Shown: positions 11,691-23,439, counted from the stretch's first letter. The stretch is DNA of 64,000 bases from Pictodentalium vernedei (GCA_031216915.1 CM062288.1:179144596-179208595), one strand, 5' to 3'. Numbers and translations: made by a program. Notes: generated by a model not told the origin, from the sequence alone.

Positions 11691-12890
11691 GTAGCTTGAC
11701 AAAGTCAAGATAAGCTATTGCCATCCCACATGCGGAAGTCTGTTATGTCTCTTAGTCTGTTCACATTTTCTTTAGCACAGGCTACACCTGTAGTTCTTGT
11801 TCAACCATCACAAAATTTCATATGCAGTTTCGAGGTCATGTCTATATGAGAATGTCCCCTTTTGGTCATGATCTTTCAACCATGATGGCTGCATGGGCCC
11901 AAAACCTGAAAACCTTTAGCACAGTCTGCAGGTCATATTTATGAAGGGATTTCATGGTAACTTGGTAGGATGACTCTGTATAATGTCTAGATGGGAATGT
12001 CGTATTTTGGTCAGGTTTAGTCAACCGTGATAACTGCAGGGGCACGTTACCTAGATTTGTTTATCACAGTCTACAGTTCATATTTGTGAAGCGATTTCTT
12101 TGTAACTTGGAAGGATAACTCGGTATGATATCTAGATGAGACTATTCTATTTTGGTCAGGATCGGTCAGCCGTTACCACTGCCTCGTCACTTAACCTAGA
12201 TTCCATTACCACTGTCTACAGGTTGTTTTTATGAAGGGATTTAATTGTAACTTGGAAGGATAACTCGGTATTATATCTAGATGAGACTGTCGTATTTTGG
12301 TCTCGATTGGTCAACCGTGACCTACATTCCGTTAGCAAAGTCTTTGAGTCATGTTTATGAAGGGATTTCATTGTAACTTGGTAGGATGACTCCTTTTGGA
12401 ATGATTTTACTGTAACTTGGTCACTTTGGTTGACATGTGTTAACTATGAGGCTGCATCAACCTAGGCATCAATTCTTTAGTACCGGCTACACCTCAAATT
12501 ATTCTTATTGAAAACATAGCATGTAGGGAACAGAAATTAACATTTTTTCAGTTATCACAATTCTTGTCTTATTTCATAATCCGTTCATAAATATTGAACA
12601 TTATCCTTTTCATCAACACATGGTCAAGTTCAGCTACAGTGTCATTGACACCTTCATTTACTTTTTTATGTCACTTCAAATTTTATCATCTTCTTTTTAA
12701 AAATGCTGATTTTTGTGACATGTACAGCTCCATTGTTCTGAAAGATACAGTACAGCTTTTGTGATCAATTTTCGTCCGGCATCCATTGTCCAGCATCTGT
12801 TGTCATCCTGTGTAAAGATGGTGTTTGCGACTTCTCCTCCAAACCTGATGGAACGATTTCTGTTAAATTTCAGGTGATTGTTCTGATATT
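11691..12890. repeat. Interspersed repeat with head hairpin, second copy
   Basis: Direct repeat of the element at 10448. It opens with AGCTTGACAAAGTCAAGATA and has the same downstream order: GCGGAAGTCTGTTA, TTTAGCACAGGCTACACC, TTTATGAAGGGATTTCA, then ACAGGGAACAGAAATTAACA-like sequence (also at about 11155 and 12525). The copies are diverged, so the duplication is not recent. Confidence 0.65.
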
Positions 12891-13980
12891 GCATTTTGTT
12901 TTTGTTCAACTTGCCCAGCCCCATAAGGAGGGGGTGGGGGAAAATGCTCCCAAATTTTAAAAAAGTTTTCTCATGAACCGGTGGATAAAATGTCTTGATA
13001 TTTGGTACTGAGCTTCCTTTTGAGATGTAGAATCAAGTTTGTTCAAACGAAGTTCATGGAGCAATATTTGCTTTTGTAACAGGAGGAGCAAGATTTGTTG
13101 CCCAGCCAAATATTTCTATTTTCTGAACTGATGAGCTGATTTGAACCAAATTTGGTATGTGGTATTATTGAATCGTAAGTACTTGATTCATGCAACCAAA
13201 AAAAAACATTTCCTGTATCCCCGTGGGAACCCCAGGAGCTGAAAATAGAAATATTTTCAAGCACCCATATTTCCCAAACCGCATAGAACAGAGATCTGTT
13301 ATTTGGTCAGAAGCAACCTTAGGACAATAAAATGGACTGGTAAAAAAAAAATGCCATCGGTTCTGTCATAGTGTACTATAGAGGGAATCGGAAAACTGTA
13401 GAGTCAGTATTTTTGCAAAAATTAAAAAATCTTCTCCAGAACCACTGATCAGAATCTTTTTATATTTGATATACAGCATCCATCGGGGGATCAGATATCA
13501 GTTTGTTAAAATTATACCAAACAGAAGCTTTTAATATTTGGTGTACAACATCGTAACAGGGGTCAGATTCATGTTTCTTCAAATCAAGTCCCCCAGTTGG
13601 TGGAATTTACTCTTCTGAGTTTTTTTCAAAAAAAGGTATTATGCTCCTTGGGGTGGGGTCAATGCCCCAAAAGCCTAAAATGCTTTAAAAATAATCTTCT
13701 CATAAACCACTTGCGTTAATGCTTAGTTTTCTGGCGTGGAACTTACTTTAGTGATGCAGATTCAAGATTTTTCAAAGGAACACAGTAGGTCAGTATTTGG
13801 GCTCCCTGTGGGAGGATGCCCACTTTGGGCTTCACCCAGAATTTCTATTTCTTAACTGATGGGCCGATTTGAACCAAACTTGCCATGTAGTATAATTGGG
13901 TGATAAGTGCTTGCTTTATGCCTGAAAAAAAACTGTTTGGGGTGTGGTAGAGAGAACCCCAGAAGTTAAAAACATAAAAA
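12890..13980. repeat. Diverged satellite-like block related to the 36.2-37.9 kb repeats
   Basis: TTCAACTTGCCCAGCCCCATAAGGAGGGGGTGGGGGAAAATGCTCC (12905-12950) recurs almost unchanged at about 36213-36260. Both are followed by TTTTCTCATGAACC/CTCAAGAACC, TTGATATTTGGTA and CATATTTCCCAAACC segments. Later units (13480-13900) contain TTCATATTTGG-like and TTTGTTCAAA-like segments of the ~160-bp family. Confidence 0.6.
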
Positions 13981-14971
13981 ACAAAAATTGTACAGACTTC
14001 ACAGAAGAAAGCTTTGTTTTTTCCTGAGAAGCTTTCTGGGACTAGCAGAAATGAATGGCTGAAAAAACTGCTTTTGGTCGTGACATGGCAAGTAAAAAAA
14101 ATTGCTATTGCTCTCCATCACTTACTGACACACTCATCTCTTGACAACTTGAGCCAGGTGAGCATTTTAGGTTCACTTGAGCCTCTAGTTTTATGCCTTC
14201 TTGTCATAAAATTTAGCAAAATTGGCAGGGGCAGGAAAGAATTTGCAGACTCTAAGACAAGAATTTTATTTTGGCCATTTTTGTTGCTCACCCACCCTTT
14301 CCTGTTTTCTGGGAGAATATGGACACCTGTCCAAAATAAGCTGAACAAAGCAAAGTCATTAGGGTATAATATATCTGAGGTTCCACCAAATATAAAAATG
14401 GGTCTCAAGAAGATGTAGCACATATAATAGAATGCCATTTGAACATATCTCATTACATATCTAATCTTTTGCAGGAAACTGAACATGATAAAACTGTAAA
14501 ATGAATATTAATGATAAGATCTAAACCTTGGATAATAGAGCTGGCATATTGGAAGCAAAAGCTACATTTGTGGCCGGTGTTGACAATTAAAATTGATTAA
14601 AACTTATTAAAAAGCATTTTTGTGTCAAATAACTGAGTGCACCATTGCGGGCAAGATTGCAGTTTTGGGCCAGGGTGAGAGCACAGTATAGTTTGTACAT
14701 GTCTTAGATATCTTGGATGGCATTTTAATGGAATTTGGGAGACAAGCAAGAGTTCAGTTTCTCTCTGTAACACTGTGACTGGGGTGAACTGAGAACAAGA
14801 GAGAGCATAGCATGCTAGTATCGAGGTGTGGGGGTAGCTTGTCTGGCTCTCCTGGGCCAACCTTATTTCCTAATCCATCAAGCTGATACACAAGTCACAG
14901 CTCTTATGACAGAATGTGACTTGATGTTATGTACTTAGGAGAAATGCTTCATATTGATATAAACTTTGATC
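13980..14971. other. Intronic DNA, no supported gene
   Basis: Overlapping open frames exist on both strands at 14014-14486, but neither shows a domain, splice signals or a family resemblance. I see nothing else here. Confidence 0.45.
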
Positions 14972-15221
14972 TTAACCCTTTACCTAACATGAAAAGCAGA
15001 TGACACGTGCAAACAAAATTCTTGGATAACTAATTTTTTTCAATTTTTGTGTCATAAACATAGGTTTTGGCCCCTCATTGGAACGATCTCGACGAGCTCG
15101 TTCCAAAGAGGGCCATAACCTATGTTTTTGAGACAAAAAATGAAAATATGTTGAAAATTAATTGGGGATTTTTGAGAATAGCGCTGGCCGATTCTGACCG
15201 TTTTGTTGGGTAAAGGGTTAA
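14972..15221. mobile_element. piggyBac-type MITE, 250 bp
   Basis: The ends are TTAA-CCCTTTACC at 14972 and GGTAAAGGG-TTAA ending at 15221. This gives a 9-bp perfect terminal inverted repeat beginning CCC, flanked by TTAA, the classic piggyBac target duplication. The interior (about 15050-15145) is a long imperfect palindrome: TGTCATAAACATAGGTTTTGG pairs with CCATAACCTATGTTTTTGAGACA, closed by GGAACGATC...CGTTCC. There is no coding capacity, so it is non-autonomous. Confidence 0.75.
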
Positions 15222-16314
15222 CAGATCTGAATACAAATGAAAGTTGTTCTTAGTCTCAATATAACATTTCCAGATAAGATGCATCTGTTCAGGATAATTG
15301 TAGAAAATATCAAGAGTTTTTACAGTACTATGTTCAAATTCAAAATCCTTTTGAAACTCTTGCGCAAGTGTTGATGATATACTACTTAGCTACATTAGGA
15401 ACTCCAGTTAGATGTGAATATAGTAAATAATCACATCGGTTTGGAAGAACTGTTATGTACTAATGGTCCTCACAATGGTAACAGCACAACTCCAGAATGC
15501 AGTCCACAATCAGATACCGTCACATTGCACTATATGGTTCGCTCCGTAATTGTTCTCAAATAAACAAATTGACACAACCCAAAAATGAAGTTCACTTAGG
15601 GTAGCCTATGAAATACTAATTGGTTATCTTGTGAAAAAAACAGGTTGTGATATATCTGGTTATTCTGTGTAAAAAGCATGCAAGCAGTACAAATATCTAT
15701 TCTGTGCATTAACCATTGTGTGTAGAATGCTGTAAAACCTCCCAAAATATGTCAACAGTCATTTTATGTCCCACAGATGTTTTATGTGTCCAAAATGGCA
15801 TCCACCCTCATTCACAACCTTCATGTCATTGATATATAGAGTTAATATCATGCTGAGTTGCATGGTTTAATTGAAAATAAAAATTGGGCCTGGGGAAGGG
15901 GATCCACGGATGACCCCTTCTTATCTGAAAATGACAGGAAACTTTGTCTCTTAAATTATGTTTTGTGATCAGTTAACACAAGAGAATGGTCAAGCCAAAA
16001 ATTGTGAATGTATGCTAAAGTGTAATTAAAAATGAGTTTTGGTCACTCCCAACCACTAAATGCCAGAAATCCTCAACTTATGAAATGGATTTTCTTCAAT
16101 TTTTTAATGGCACCAACAACTTGAGGGCATCAAACCTTCCATATGCAATAATTTAATTAAAACCCTTTGGACTCTCCAACTATATATCATGTTGTTATTT
16201 TTTCCAGCTTAAGTTTGAAAATGTTCTACATTTTCTTGGAATCTAACAGTGTTGGAAGAAAGTGATTGTCAGGGAGAAAATTCAGTTCTTTTTCTTAACT
16301 TCTCTTTGTTCTAG
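15222..16314. other. Intronic DNA without a recognised feature
   Basis: Unique-looking AT-rich sequence leading to the acceptor TTTGTTCTAG at 16305-16314. No repeat, transposon end or exon was recognised. Confidence 0.4.
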
Positions 16315-16517
16315 AACATGGAGTTATTCGATTTGAAGAGCAAAAGATAAAGCTGAAAAATTACTATAAAAGTGTAGCTGATAATAAAGATGTGTCTAAG
16401 TATATTATGATGTTGTCATCAGCAGCAAGTACTCTCAAAGCTGATGTAATAGAGGCTTTGCAAGGCTATTCAGATTATGCATTTCTATGGGAACAAGACA
16501 GAGTGGAGACAGTTTCA
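16315..16517 (+). CDS. Axonemal dynein heavy chain, following exon (tail region)
   Basis: A 203-bp exon with acceptor TCTTTGTTCTAG before 16315 and donor GTATGT at 16518. The first two bases complete the Glu codon begun at 7010. It then reads HGVIRFEEQKIKLKNYYKSV, ADNKDVSKYIMMLSSAAS, TLKADVIEALQGYSDYAFLW and EQDRVETVS, ending in phase 0. The pattern KxYVxxLxSxxxxxKxxVxxALxxYxxYxxLWxxDRxETV is characteristic of the dynein heavy chain tail. Together the exons encode 120 codons. I found no further exon in the window, so the next intron is very long, or the gene's remaining exons lie elsewhere. Confidence 0.7.
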
Positions 16518-16887
16518 GTATGTATATAGTGCAGAATGTCATTTTTTGAAGTGTATGTTTACGTTGTGTACCCTTTTGAGGGAACATTGATGTAAGAAAT
16601 CGAGTTGCATAATGCATTCTTGAATAGGCTACCATAGTGAAAATTTGAAGCTCAGCTTAGTAGCCAGTTGACATATCAGCTCTTTAAAGTTGCCTTACAA
16701 ATTGGAAGTTTAGATGGCGTGAGAAAAGGTTACCTTTACTGTATTTTTACACTGTAAACCAATGGCCCAGACTAGTTGGTGCTCAACTCAAAGTTATTAA
16801 GGGGCAAACACAAATTTTAAACCCCCCAATCCCCCTTGCAAAACTGAAAATTAACAGTCCTATCTGGCCTTCCATACATTCACTTTC

Positions 16888-16899
16888 CGCGCATGCGCA
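16888..16899. promoter_or_regulatory. NRF1-like CGCGCATGCGCA motif in the left ITR of copy C
   Basis: The 12-mer matches the vertebrate NRF1 palindrome YGCGCAYGCGCR. About 25 bp further on, TTGGCGCCAA (16921-16930) is an E2F-like palindrome. Similar motifs occur in the right ITRs of copies A (GAGCATGCGCAG, 6584) and D (ATGCGCATGCAC, 56986). They could be promoter elements, but that is inference only. Confidence 0.35.
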
Positions 16900-16990
16900 G
16901 ATGTCAGGAAGTGACCGGAATTGGCGCCAACATCATTCTTTATTTGGCCCTGAAGTCATCAACAATGAAATGACATCTGTGCTTTAAAAT

Positions 16991-17405
16991 CTCCTTTTTA
17001 TGTGTACCTATACCATGTATGGTACACATAATGCCAGCATCTGGGGTGGCCCTCCGTCATTCGTCCATCCTTTGTCTGTCCGTCTGTCCATCTGGCCGGC
17101 ATCTGTATCCATTTCTTTGGCATTCGATAACTTGAAAACTATTGCTTAGATTGACATGATACTTTATATTTGTGTTCAGGTTACTAATGTGCCGAACTGT
17201 ATAGTTTTTGGTGTAAATCTGATTATTCAATACTGAGATATTAACCCTTTACCCATCCAATTAAGCATTATTCCAATCCATTTCTTTGGCATGCGACAAC
17301 TAAAAAAATATCAATCCTATTGTCATGTTACTTGATAGATATGTTCAGGTAACAGATGTGCCGAGCTGTATAGTTTTTAATGTAAATCTGACAATTCGAT
17401 CCTGA
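16991..17405. repeat. Unclassified repeat inserted just inside the left ITR of copy C
   Basis: GTGTACCTATACCATGTATG and GGTACACAT form a short palindrome near 17000-17027. They are followed by CGTCCATCC/TGTCCGTCTGTCCATCTGGC and two related ~180-bp units (ATTTCTTTGGCAT at 17112 and 17279; GTTCAGGT, GATGTGCCGA and TATAGTTTTT in each). This style of sequence is common in invertebrate interspersed repeats. Borders are approximate. Confidence 0.45.
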
Positions 17406-18672
17406 GATACAGAATATTATTCTGTTTCTTCCCCAGGGTTACGTCCTCACCTAGGGGTGTTGGGCCTTTTTAGTCTTGCATATTCTATCCGATGTATCAT
17501 TTTCTCTTTGGATGAAGATCTAGCTTTGCATCTGATAGCATTTCAATTGGTTCTGACTTTGGGCCTTTTTGTGTGCCTGATGTCTTGTTTACATTGATGT
17601 TGTTTACATTGTCATCGTCCTTATATATAGGTAGTTTTTTATATTCTATTACTGTAGTATACTGTAGGATACATGGATTGTTATTCCGGTAGTGTAGCTC
17701 AAAAATTTTGAATTTTGTCCACACTTAGGCTCTATCGGCATGCCCTTGGGCTCTTAATGTTCCCTTTGGGAACTTTGGCATTTTTTCAGATTTTTTTGTT
17801 TACAAAAAATATTTTGAATTTAATTATGATTGCTATTATTCATGTATCTCAGTTATATTTATACATTGTTGTGGAGTTTGGAGGACTGATATCAACTTTA
17901 GTTGGTACACTCTTGTGGACTCTTGTCATTCTTGTGTTGCACTGGGATGACTGATGTTGGAGTCGGGTGTCGCAGTACGTTGTTGGCAGTGAGGTTCTGA
18001 GGTTCAGAGCCTCTCACTGCGTTTTAATTCATTCTGTCAGTTTCTATTTCAGAGGAACATGAACATGGTGATGATATTCTGACACCCATCCAAGTGTGCT
18101 ACCTTCGTCGTGCTCATTGTTGCAAGAGTTAGGGCCTTTTGTTAAAGGTTTTAATCTCTTGCAAGCAGCTAGCTCGACCGGTGAAGCGGTACTCCGTCCG
18201 TGGGTGCTGTGACGCCGGGTAAGTCTGTTGTGGTCTAAGAAGTGGAATGGGTAGAGCGAGCACTGTAATATAAATACAGGGTCCGTACGGTCTTGAAAAG
18301 TCCTTGAATTTCAATGCCTGTCTTGAAAAGTACTTAAATTGACTTTTTCCCTTAAATAGTGCTTGAATTACCACCACTCCCCTTGAAAAGTCCTTGAATC
18401 CTGGACCCCAACCTACTCTGCTAAAAAATCCCCCCCAAAATGCCACGTTTTAGTGCCCAAAATAACAAAAAAATTAAGAAATTTGCTGTAGCATATTAAA
18501 GTTTAAAACACGAATAGTATAATACGCCTGTGTGCTCTGCACACTACTTTTCTTGTTCTTCATGATAACACAAATTACGATGACGTTTATGGTTTCGTTT
18601 TGGAAGCGCGTGGATTAAAAGACGCGTTGTATTTTATCAACATTTCCAGGATTATTACTCTCAAATATTATC

Positions 18673-19125
18673 ATGCCTTTTGGAAAATGTGTATTTAATC
18701 ATTCCTGGATTAAAACGTATCCGTGGCTCGCAGCAGTTAAGGATTCAAAAATGAAAGCGAACTGTACTGTTTGCAGAAAAGACTTTGAGATTTCCGGCAT
18801 GGGCGAAAGTGCTCAGAAATCCCACAGTAGAAGTGAAAAACATCGCAAACTTTTGGCTGTGACAAGCAGATGCAGTGACTGTGGTTCTTTTATTTCATTC
18901 GTGACTTCTCGCAGGAACTTTCAAAGTGATCATAAGAAGGAAACTGAGATATGTACTAAAACAAGTGCCACAACCGCGAGTACCAGTCAGAGTGGAACAG
19001 TTCTGAATTTTTTTTTCTGGGACTTCCGTTTTGGAATCGGAGATTGTATAGGCCATTCAATGAAATTGCTCTCCTTGCAACTGCAGGTAATCTTTGTAAG
19101 CAAGCAGAAACTTTGGGAAAGTTAG
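18673..19125 (+). CDS. Zinc-finger N-terminal fragment of a hAT-type transposase
   Basis: A 150-codon frame starts MPFGKCVFNHSWIKTYPWLA. It then has CTVCRKDFEISGMG (residues about 34-48) followed by KSHSRSEKH, a CxxC...HxxxxxH finger. FNxxWxxxYPWL followed by CxxCxxxFxIxxMG and KSHxxxxKH is the N-terminal module I recognise in a group of BED/hAT-like transposase genes. No catalytic core follows. The reading frame likely runs into a splice site or deletion near 19010. The ATG at 18673 fits the module start. It is probably non-functional. Confidence 0.55.
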   Translation: MPFGKCVFNHSWIKTYPWLAAVKDSKMKANCTVCRKDFEISGMGESAQKSHSRSEKHRKLLAVTSRCSDCGSFISFVTSRRNFQSDHKKETEICTKTSATTASTSQSGTVLNFFFWDFRFGIGDCIGHSMKLLSLQLQVIFVSKQKLWES

Positions 19126-19244
19126 AAATTTTGGCACAGGCAAATGCCAGCAGGGAGAAATCTAAGGAGAAAAAACTGTTGTTCGAGACATTGTCCCAAC
19201 AAGTTGAAGAGAAATTGGCTCTCTTGATAAAAGAAGAATTTTGA
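19044..19244 (+). pseudogene. C-terminal coiled-coil fragment of the same hAT-like gene
   Basis: This frame carries GNLCKQAETLGKLEILAQAN and SREKSKEKKLLFETLSQQVE, a charged heptad-like stretch ending EEF and a stop. It lies downstream of the zinc-finger fragment in another frame. An N-terminal finger joined directly to a C-terminal coiled coil suggests that the transposase middle has been lost. A CTGCAG|GTAATC junction near 19088 might be a splice site. Confidence 0.4.
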
Positions 19245-19489
19245 GGACAGGTACTAAGATATTTTATTATAATTATCTGATAGAATAAATTGTTCCGGTT
19301 AAAATTGTCCCTTTATAATCTCTTTAATGGCAGTAACAAATAAACATACCATTATCAACGCCTTAGTGAGACAGTCATATAGTCCTTGAAAATTGCTATT
19401 GGAGTTCTTGAAAAGTGCTTAAATTGTGCTTAAATTTGGTTTTGAAAAAAGAGTGGGAACCCTGAAATAGCTCACCCAGCGATGACGGA

Positions 19490-20255
19490 AATAGGGAAGA
19501 AGTCAGCAAGTTCTTGTACTGTAGCCGGTCTTCCTAAGCTACGTTATTTAAGCACACTCTCGATGATGGACTTGCTGTCGCAGATTGCGCAGCTGATCGC
19601 ACACACGACCGCATCCTAGCTACCCGACTTTGGATATCCAGCCTGTTGCATGAATAAGGAACCACTCTTTGCCTGTGAAGTTGGACCATCCAGTAACTAG
19701 GGAGACGAGGCCTTGATCATTGGGACGTTCGGAGAAAGGATCTGTTTCTGACACACCGTCCCAGGAGCAGCATGCGGCTAAGGAACGGAAGACCGCTGCT
19801 CCTCAGGCCTCGATGATGGACTTGCTGTTGCAGATTGCGCAGCTGATCGCAGCATCCCAGCAAGTGCAGTTGCAGCCTCCCTCAGAAAGAATCTGAGCTG
19901 TCGGACGGTGCTGGGTCGGTCAAGTCATCTGTTCACGCAGATGCAATGGACCGAGATTCGCAACTGATTATCTCGGATGGTGAAAGGGATAAGGAAGAGG
20001 ATTACCCTTCCCTTTCGGAACAGTACATGGTTACGATGGGTTTCATCCATCAATACTACCCTGATTTTGTTCCGCCGAATCAGAATGCTGCAACGACAAG
20101 CGAGAAACCGCTGCCATCGTTAGGTGCAGACTTTATCCTGACATAGGAGGAAGTCCTTTCTTTTCTGTTTCAGTTTATGCAGGTTCGCAGGCCTTCGGCC
20201 ATATAGATGATGCCATATTTATCCTCTTGAGTGCGAGGAAGAAGGCGGTTTCCAG
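19490..20255 (+). pseudogene. Gag-like region of DIRS copy C, 5' part
   Basis: It includes the block ACCGCTGCTCCTCAGGCCTC, GACTTGCTGTTGCAGATTGC and CGCAGCATCCCAGCA shared with copies A and D. The only sizeable frame, 19946-20146, reads MDRDSQLIISDGERDKEEDY and SLSEQYMVTMGFIHQYYPDF, parallel to SLSEQLKVAIDFIRQHLLEV in copy D. Stops break the rest. The hAT element begins just after this segment, and gag sequence resumes at about 24110. Confidence 0.6.
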
Positions 20256-21403
20256 GCCTTGCATTTTAAAATAACAACGAGGCCTAAAAATCGGCCCCGT
20301 AAAAGCACTTACGGGGCCTATTTTTATAGGTAAGGGCTGATTTCTCCAAAGTGCCTTATATTCAGCATGACATGTAGTTTTTTATATGGTATTTTAATTT
20401 ATATGACATATATATTACCAGATCATTTCCAATATATATGTTAGAAATGATCTAGTAAATTATATGTAATATAAATTCCATATAAAAAAATGACCAAGAT
20501 AGATAAAAAGGTAATGGGGTGAGGGAATGAGTCTGGAGGGCGGGGGGGGGGGGGGGGGGGGGTGGAGGTAGAAGATGCCATATTAACATAATAATATGAT
20601 CTTTAAATAATTTTTGAGTAACTTGGTGTAAGCTAAAAAGTTAAAACTTTGTTTCTTGTTTTATTTACTCTTGCTCCTTAGTATAATTGCAGGGGACAAC
20701 AGTGTTGTACATTGTATTGTACGAAATTCGAATCCTATAAAAATGAAAGTTGTGTACCAATAATTGAATATAATAATTTATTAATTTAATAAACAAAATG
20801 TTACAAAATTTTCTTGTTCACTCCTAATTGTCACCCTGACCCACAGCCACTTTGGAGTTCAACTGCTGAAATAAAGTAAGTTATAAGAGTTCCAATCCAC
20901 TACCCAGAAAACCTCTTGGGCAGTAAGAACAAAGGAATTTTCGAAAAGTAAAACGAACACAAGCAAGCAGTCTGCTGACTGCTTATAGACTCCTGAGTCC
21001 TCTGGAGAATTCTAAACTTACTGTTGCACTTAACTAGTATTAAAAATGTCACACTTGAAGTCATTTCAAAAACTACAGAAATGTTGCGTGTAAATTTACT
21101 GTAAAAAATAAATCTTTAATTTGATTGGAGTTTAACTGAAATTTCTTGTTTTTTTCAAATGGACAAATATGATCAGTCACCATCTCTATCAGAACACTCA
21201 ATGTTAAAATCACTGTCAGAAATGTTCAAAGATATGTCATGCTCAGCCACATCATCACCTGAACTCTCCAGTTCATTTTCGGAAGAATCACTGCAAAGTG
21301 AAGTGGAGGGATCAGTGGAGTTTGCAGCACCTGCATCACAATATTTATCTAAAATATTAAGTTTCCTTTTTTTGTGTTTCTGTATAGGTCTTTGTGTTCT
21401 GAA

Positions 21404-23424
21404 TCAGTTATTTTTTTCTTCCCTTTTTTCTAAATATTTTGAAACAGCTGACTCAATAATATCATTTTTTTCATCAAAGGACCACACTTTATCATTTGCT
21501 GCAACAATTATTTGATTTCTTACAGTAGAGTGGTGCATGGATAATCTTTTATCAGTTAAAATGTTTATAAGTAAAGAAAACCCCCTCTCAGTTGTGGAAT
21601 TCGAAATTGGGATACTCAAACAAATTTCTGCAATTAGACATATATTTGGGAACAGATCCCTTCTGTAAACAAGAATATTTCTCCAAAAAGGCAAACATTT
21701 CACCCCAAGGTATTTTCGGTCCCTTAAATTCTTCAGGTCATTCCATTCATTCTGAGCGGCATTTTTATCAAAATCTCTGTGCTCTAAAGTTGCTTCAAAA
21801 TGTTCTGCTATCTTATTCAAGTCATCCACTCCAAACAGTTTATCAGATGTGACCCAATCACTTGGATCCATAAAATTTCCCATATTTAAAAATATATCAT
21901 TATCAGAAAATGAGCGGAAACGCTCACTGATTTTGTCAATCATATTTGGTACAATGTTGTGTTTGATGGTCGAAATAATATTTGCTGATGCACTTTTGTC
22001 AGTGTGTGTCATATGATTCAATACGAGCTTGACAGTTTCTTGATTGTTAGGTTTTCAACGCATATGACCTTGTTTATGAATATCTGCAGCAATGGAAAAG
22101 CCGGTAGAGGAATCACTGTCAGAAACTAAACAATACGGTCCTGCAGAATGATCATCAACAGTACAAGTTAATAAATCATTTAGATTTTTCTTGGCATTGG
22201 TTACTACTGGCTCTACAGTCCAAGCTAAAACATCACCTTGCTCAAAACAGAGTGAGATCTCAACTGGTGCCTGTAGAAGTTCTTTGTAAGTGTGAACTAT
22301 TCTGAGGAATGAAAAGCTTTGCAGTTTTTTTAGAATACCTGTTATTTTTCCACGGGTGCCAGGGGCCATTGGCATACCACTCTGAAGAGCTTCACCAAAA
22401 CTGTTTGCAAGAGGAATCCAACCATGAAGGAGTGTATGCAAACCACAAAGGCGGTGGGCTACAAATCTTGTTCCGTGTATACGGGGAATAGTGTATGCAT
22501 CAACATTCATTGCATGAAAAGCATTATTGTACATCCTTCGCATTTTCCCTGATTTTTTATGGAGATAGTAAATGTTTTGCATAAAATTGTCAGCCGTCTT
22601 GATGTGTTCATTTTTTAATAAAGCATCCTTTAGCGCCAACTCTGCTCTGTGGTTCACACAGTGAATACCTAGTAACCAAGGCCGCTGAGCCTTAAGTCTA
22701 GTTAAGAGCCCACTGTGAATACCAGTATTAACACTTGCACCATCAGATGTCGCTGAAACCATAGATTTTATATAATCACAATCAGAGACAAGAAGCTCCT
22801 TAAAAGATTTATCAATGCATGATTTGAGACCCTCAGCATTTGCACCCCCGTGATCCTTCACATCCTCCAGGCCAACACAAAAGTATACTGGCATGCCCTG
22901 TCTTACTGTTCGAACATACACAAGTTCCTTTTCACTACCTGTTCTTTTTGGCTCGCTTCCATCAGTAAGAATTCCAAATCCTGTCTGGGAGTGAAGAAAA
23001 CCTGAAATTTTGTCTTTAATGACTCCTGCAAGAACACTAGTGTATTCGCGTGCAACACGTCCATCCATTTTACCATCAATTAGTTTGACACCACACTCTT
23101 TCAAACATTTCAGTAACACATGGAATTTATTGAAAGGCAACCGTTCTGTCACAAGATTGTATGCTGTTCGGAAAATTTTGTTGTATACATCTTTCGTAAA
23201 CTTATCAACAACAGATGATATGGTTGGCTGAAAAAGTGCTGCTGGACTGGAGAGTGTTGAACCTGACGATGACCCAACCGCAGAATCATCACTTCCCGCA
23301 ACATCTACTGCCATACTATCTTCTCTGGCTCGCTTGTGCCCTTCACTTTCTAAGAGCCATAACAAGTGATGCTTGCTGATGAACCCAGATAGGCCATTAA
23401 CGTACCTCATAGCAGTTTCACCTG
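21404..23424 (-). pseudogene. hAT transposase with one in-frame stop
   Basis: The frame runs on the minus strand from the ATG at 23410 to 21404, 669 codons broken only by TGA at 22055-22057. Residues about 90-330 hold the RNase H-like core: FGILTDGSEPKRTGSEKELV, SATSDGASVNTGIHSGLL and LGIHCVNHRAELALKDAL. The C-terminal part ends with the hAT dimerisation signature (LSIPISNSTTERGFSLL, RLSMHHSTVRN). A splice acceptor (TTTTTTTTTTCAG before 23424) suggests that an upstream exon with the zinc finger is spliced on; I could not find it. The sequence resembles the hAT group that gave rise to ZNF862-like genes. One nonsense mutation makes this a recently lost or read-through gene. Confidence 0.75.
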
Positions 23425-23439
23425 AAAAAAAAAATAATA

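Larger units (their letters stand above)
18277..19464 (+). mobile_element. Small hAT-like DNA element, internally deleted
   Basis: The ends CAGGGTCC (18277) and GGGAACCCTG (ending 19464) are short inverted repeats with a CAGGGTT-like terminus typical of hAT elements. AAATA flanks both sides (18272-18276 and 19465-19469), 5 bp rather than the 8 bp usual for hAT. Both subterminal regions carry many copies of CTTGAAAAGTCCTTGAATT-like repeats. The interior encodes only a zinc-finger N-terminus and a coiled-coil C-terminus. It interrupts the GCGAGCACT...CTCACCCAG leader block of DIRS copy C. Confidence 0.7.

Noticed and set aside
14014..14486. Overlapping 134- and 122-codon frames as genes
   Set aside because: No domain, no splice context and no similarity recognised; likely chance.
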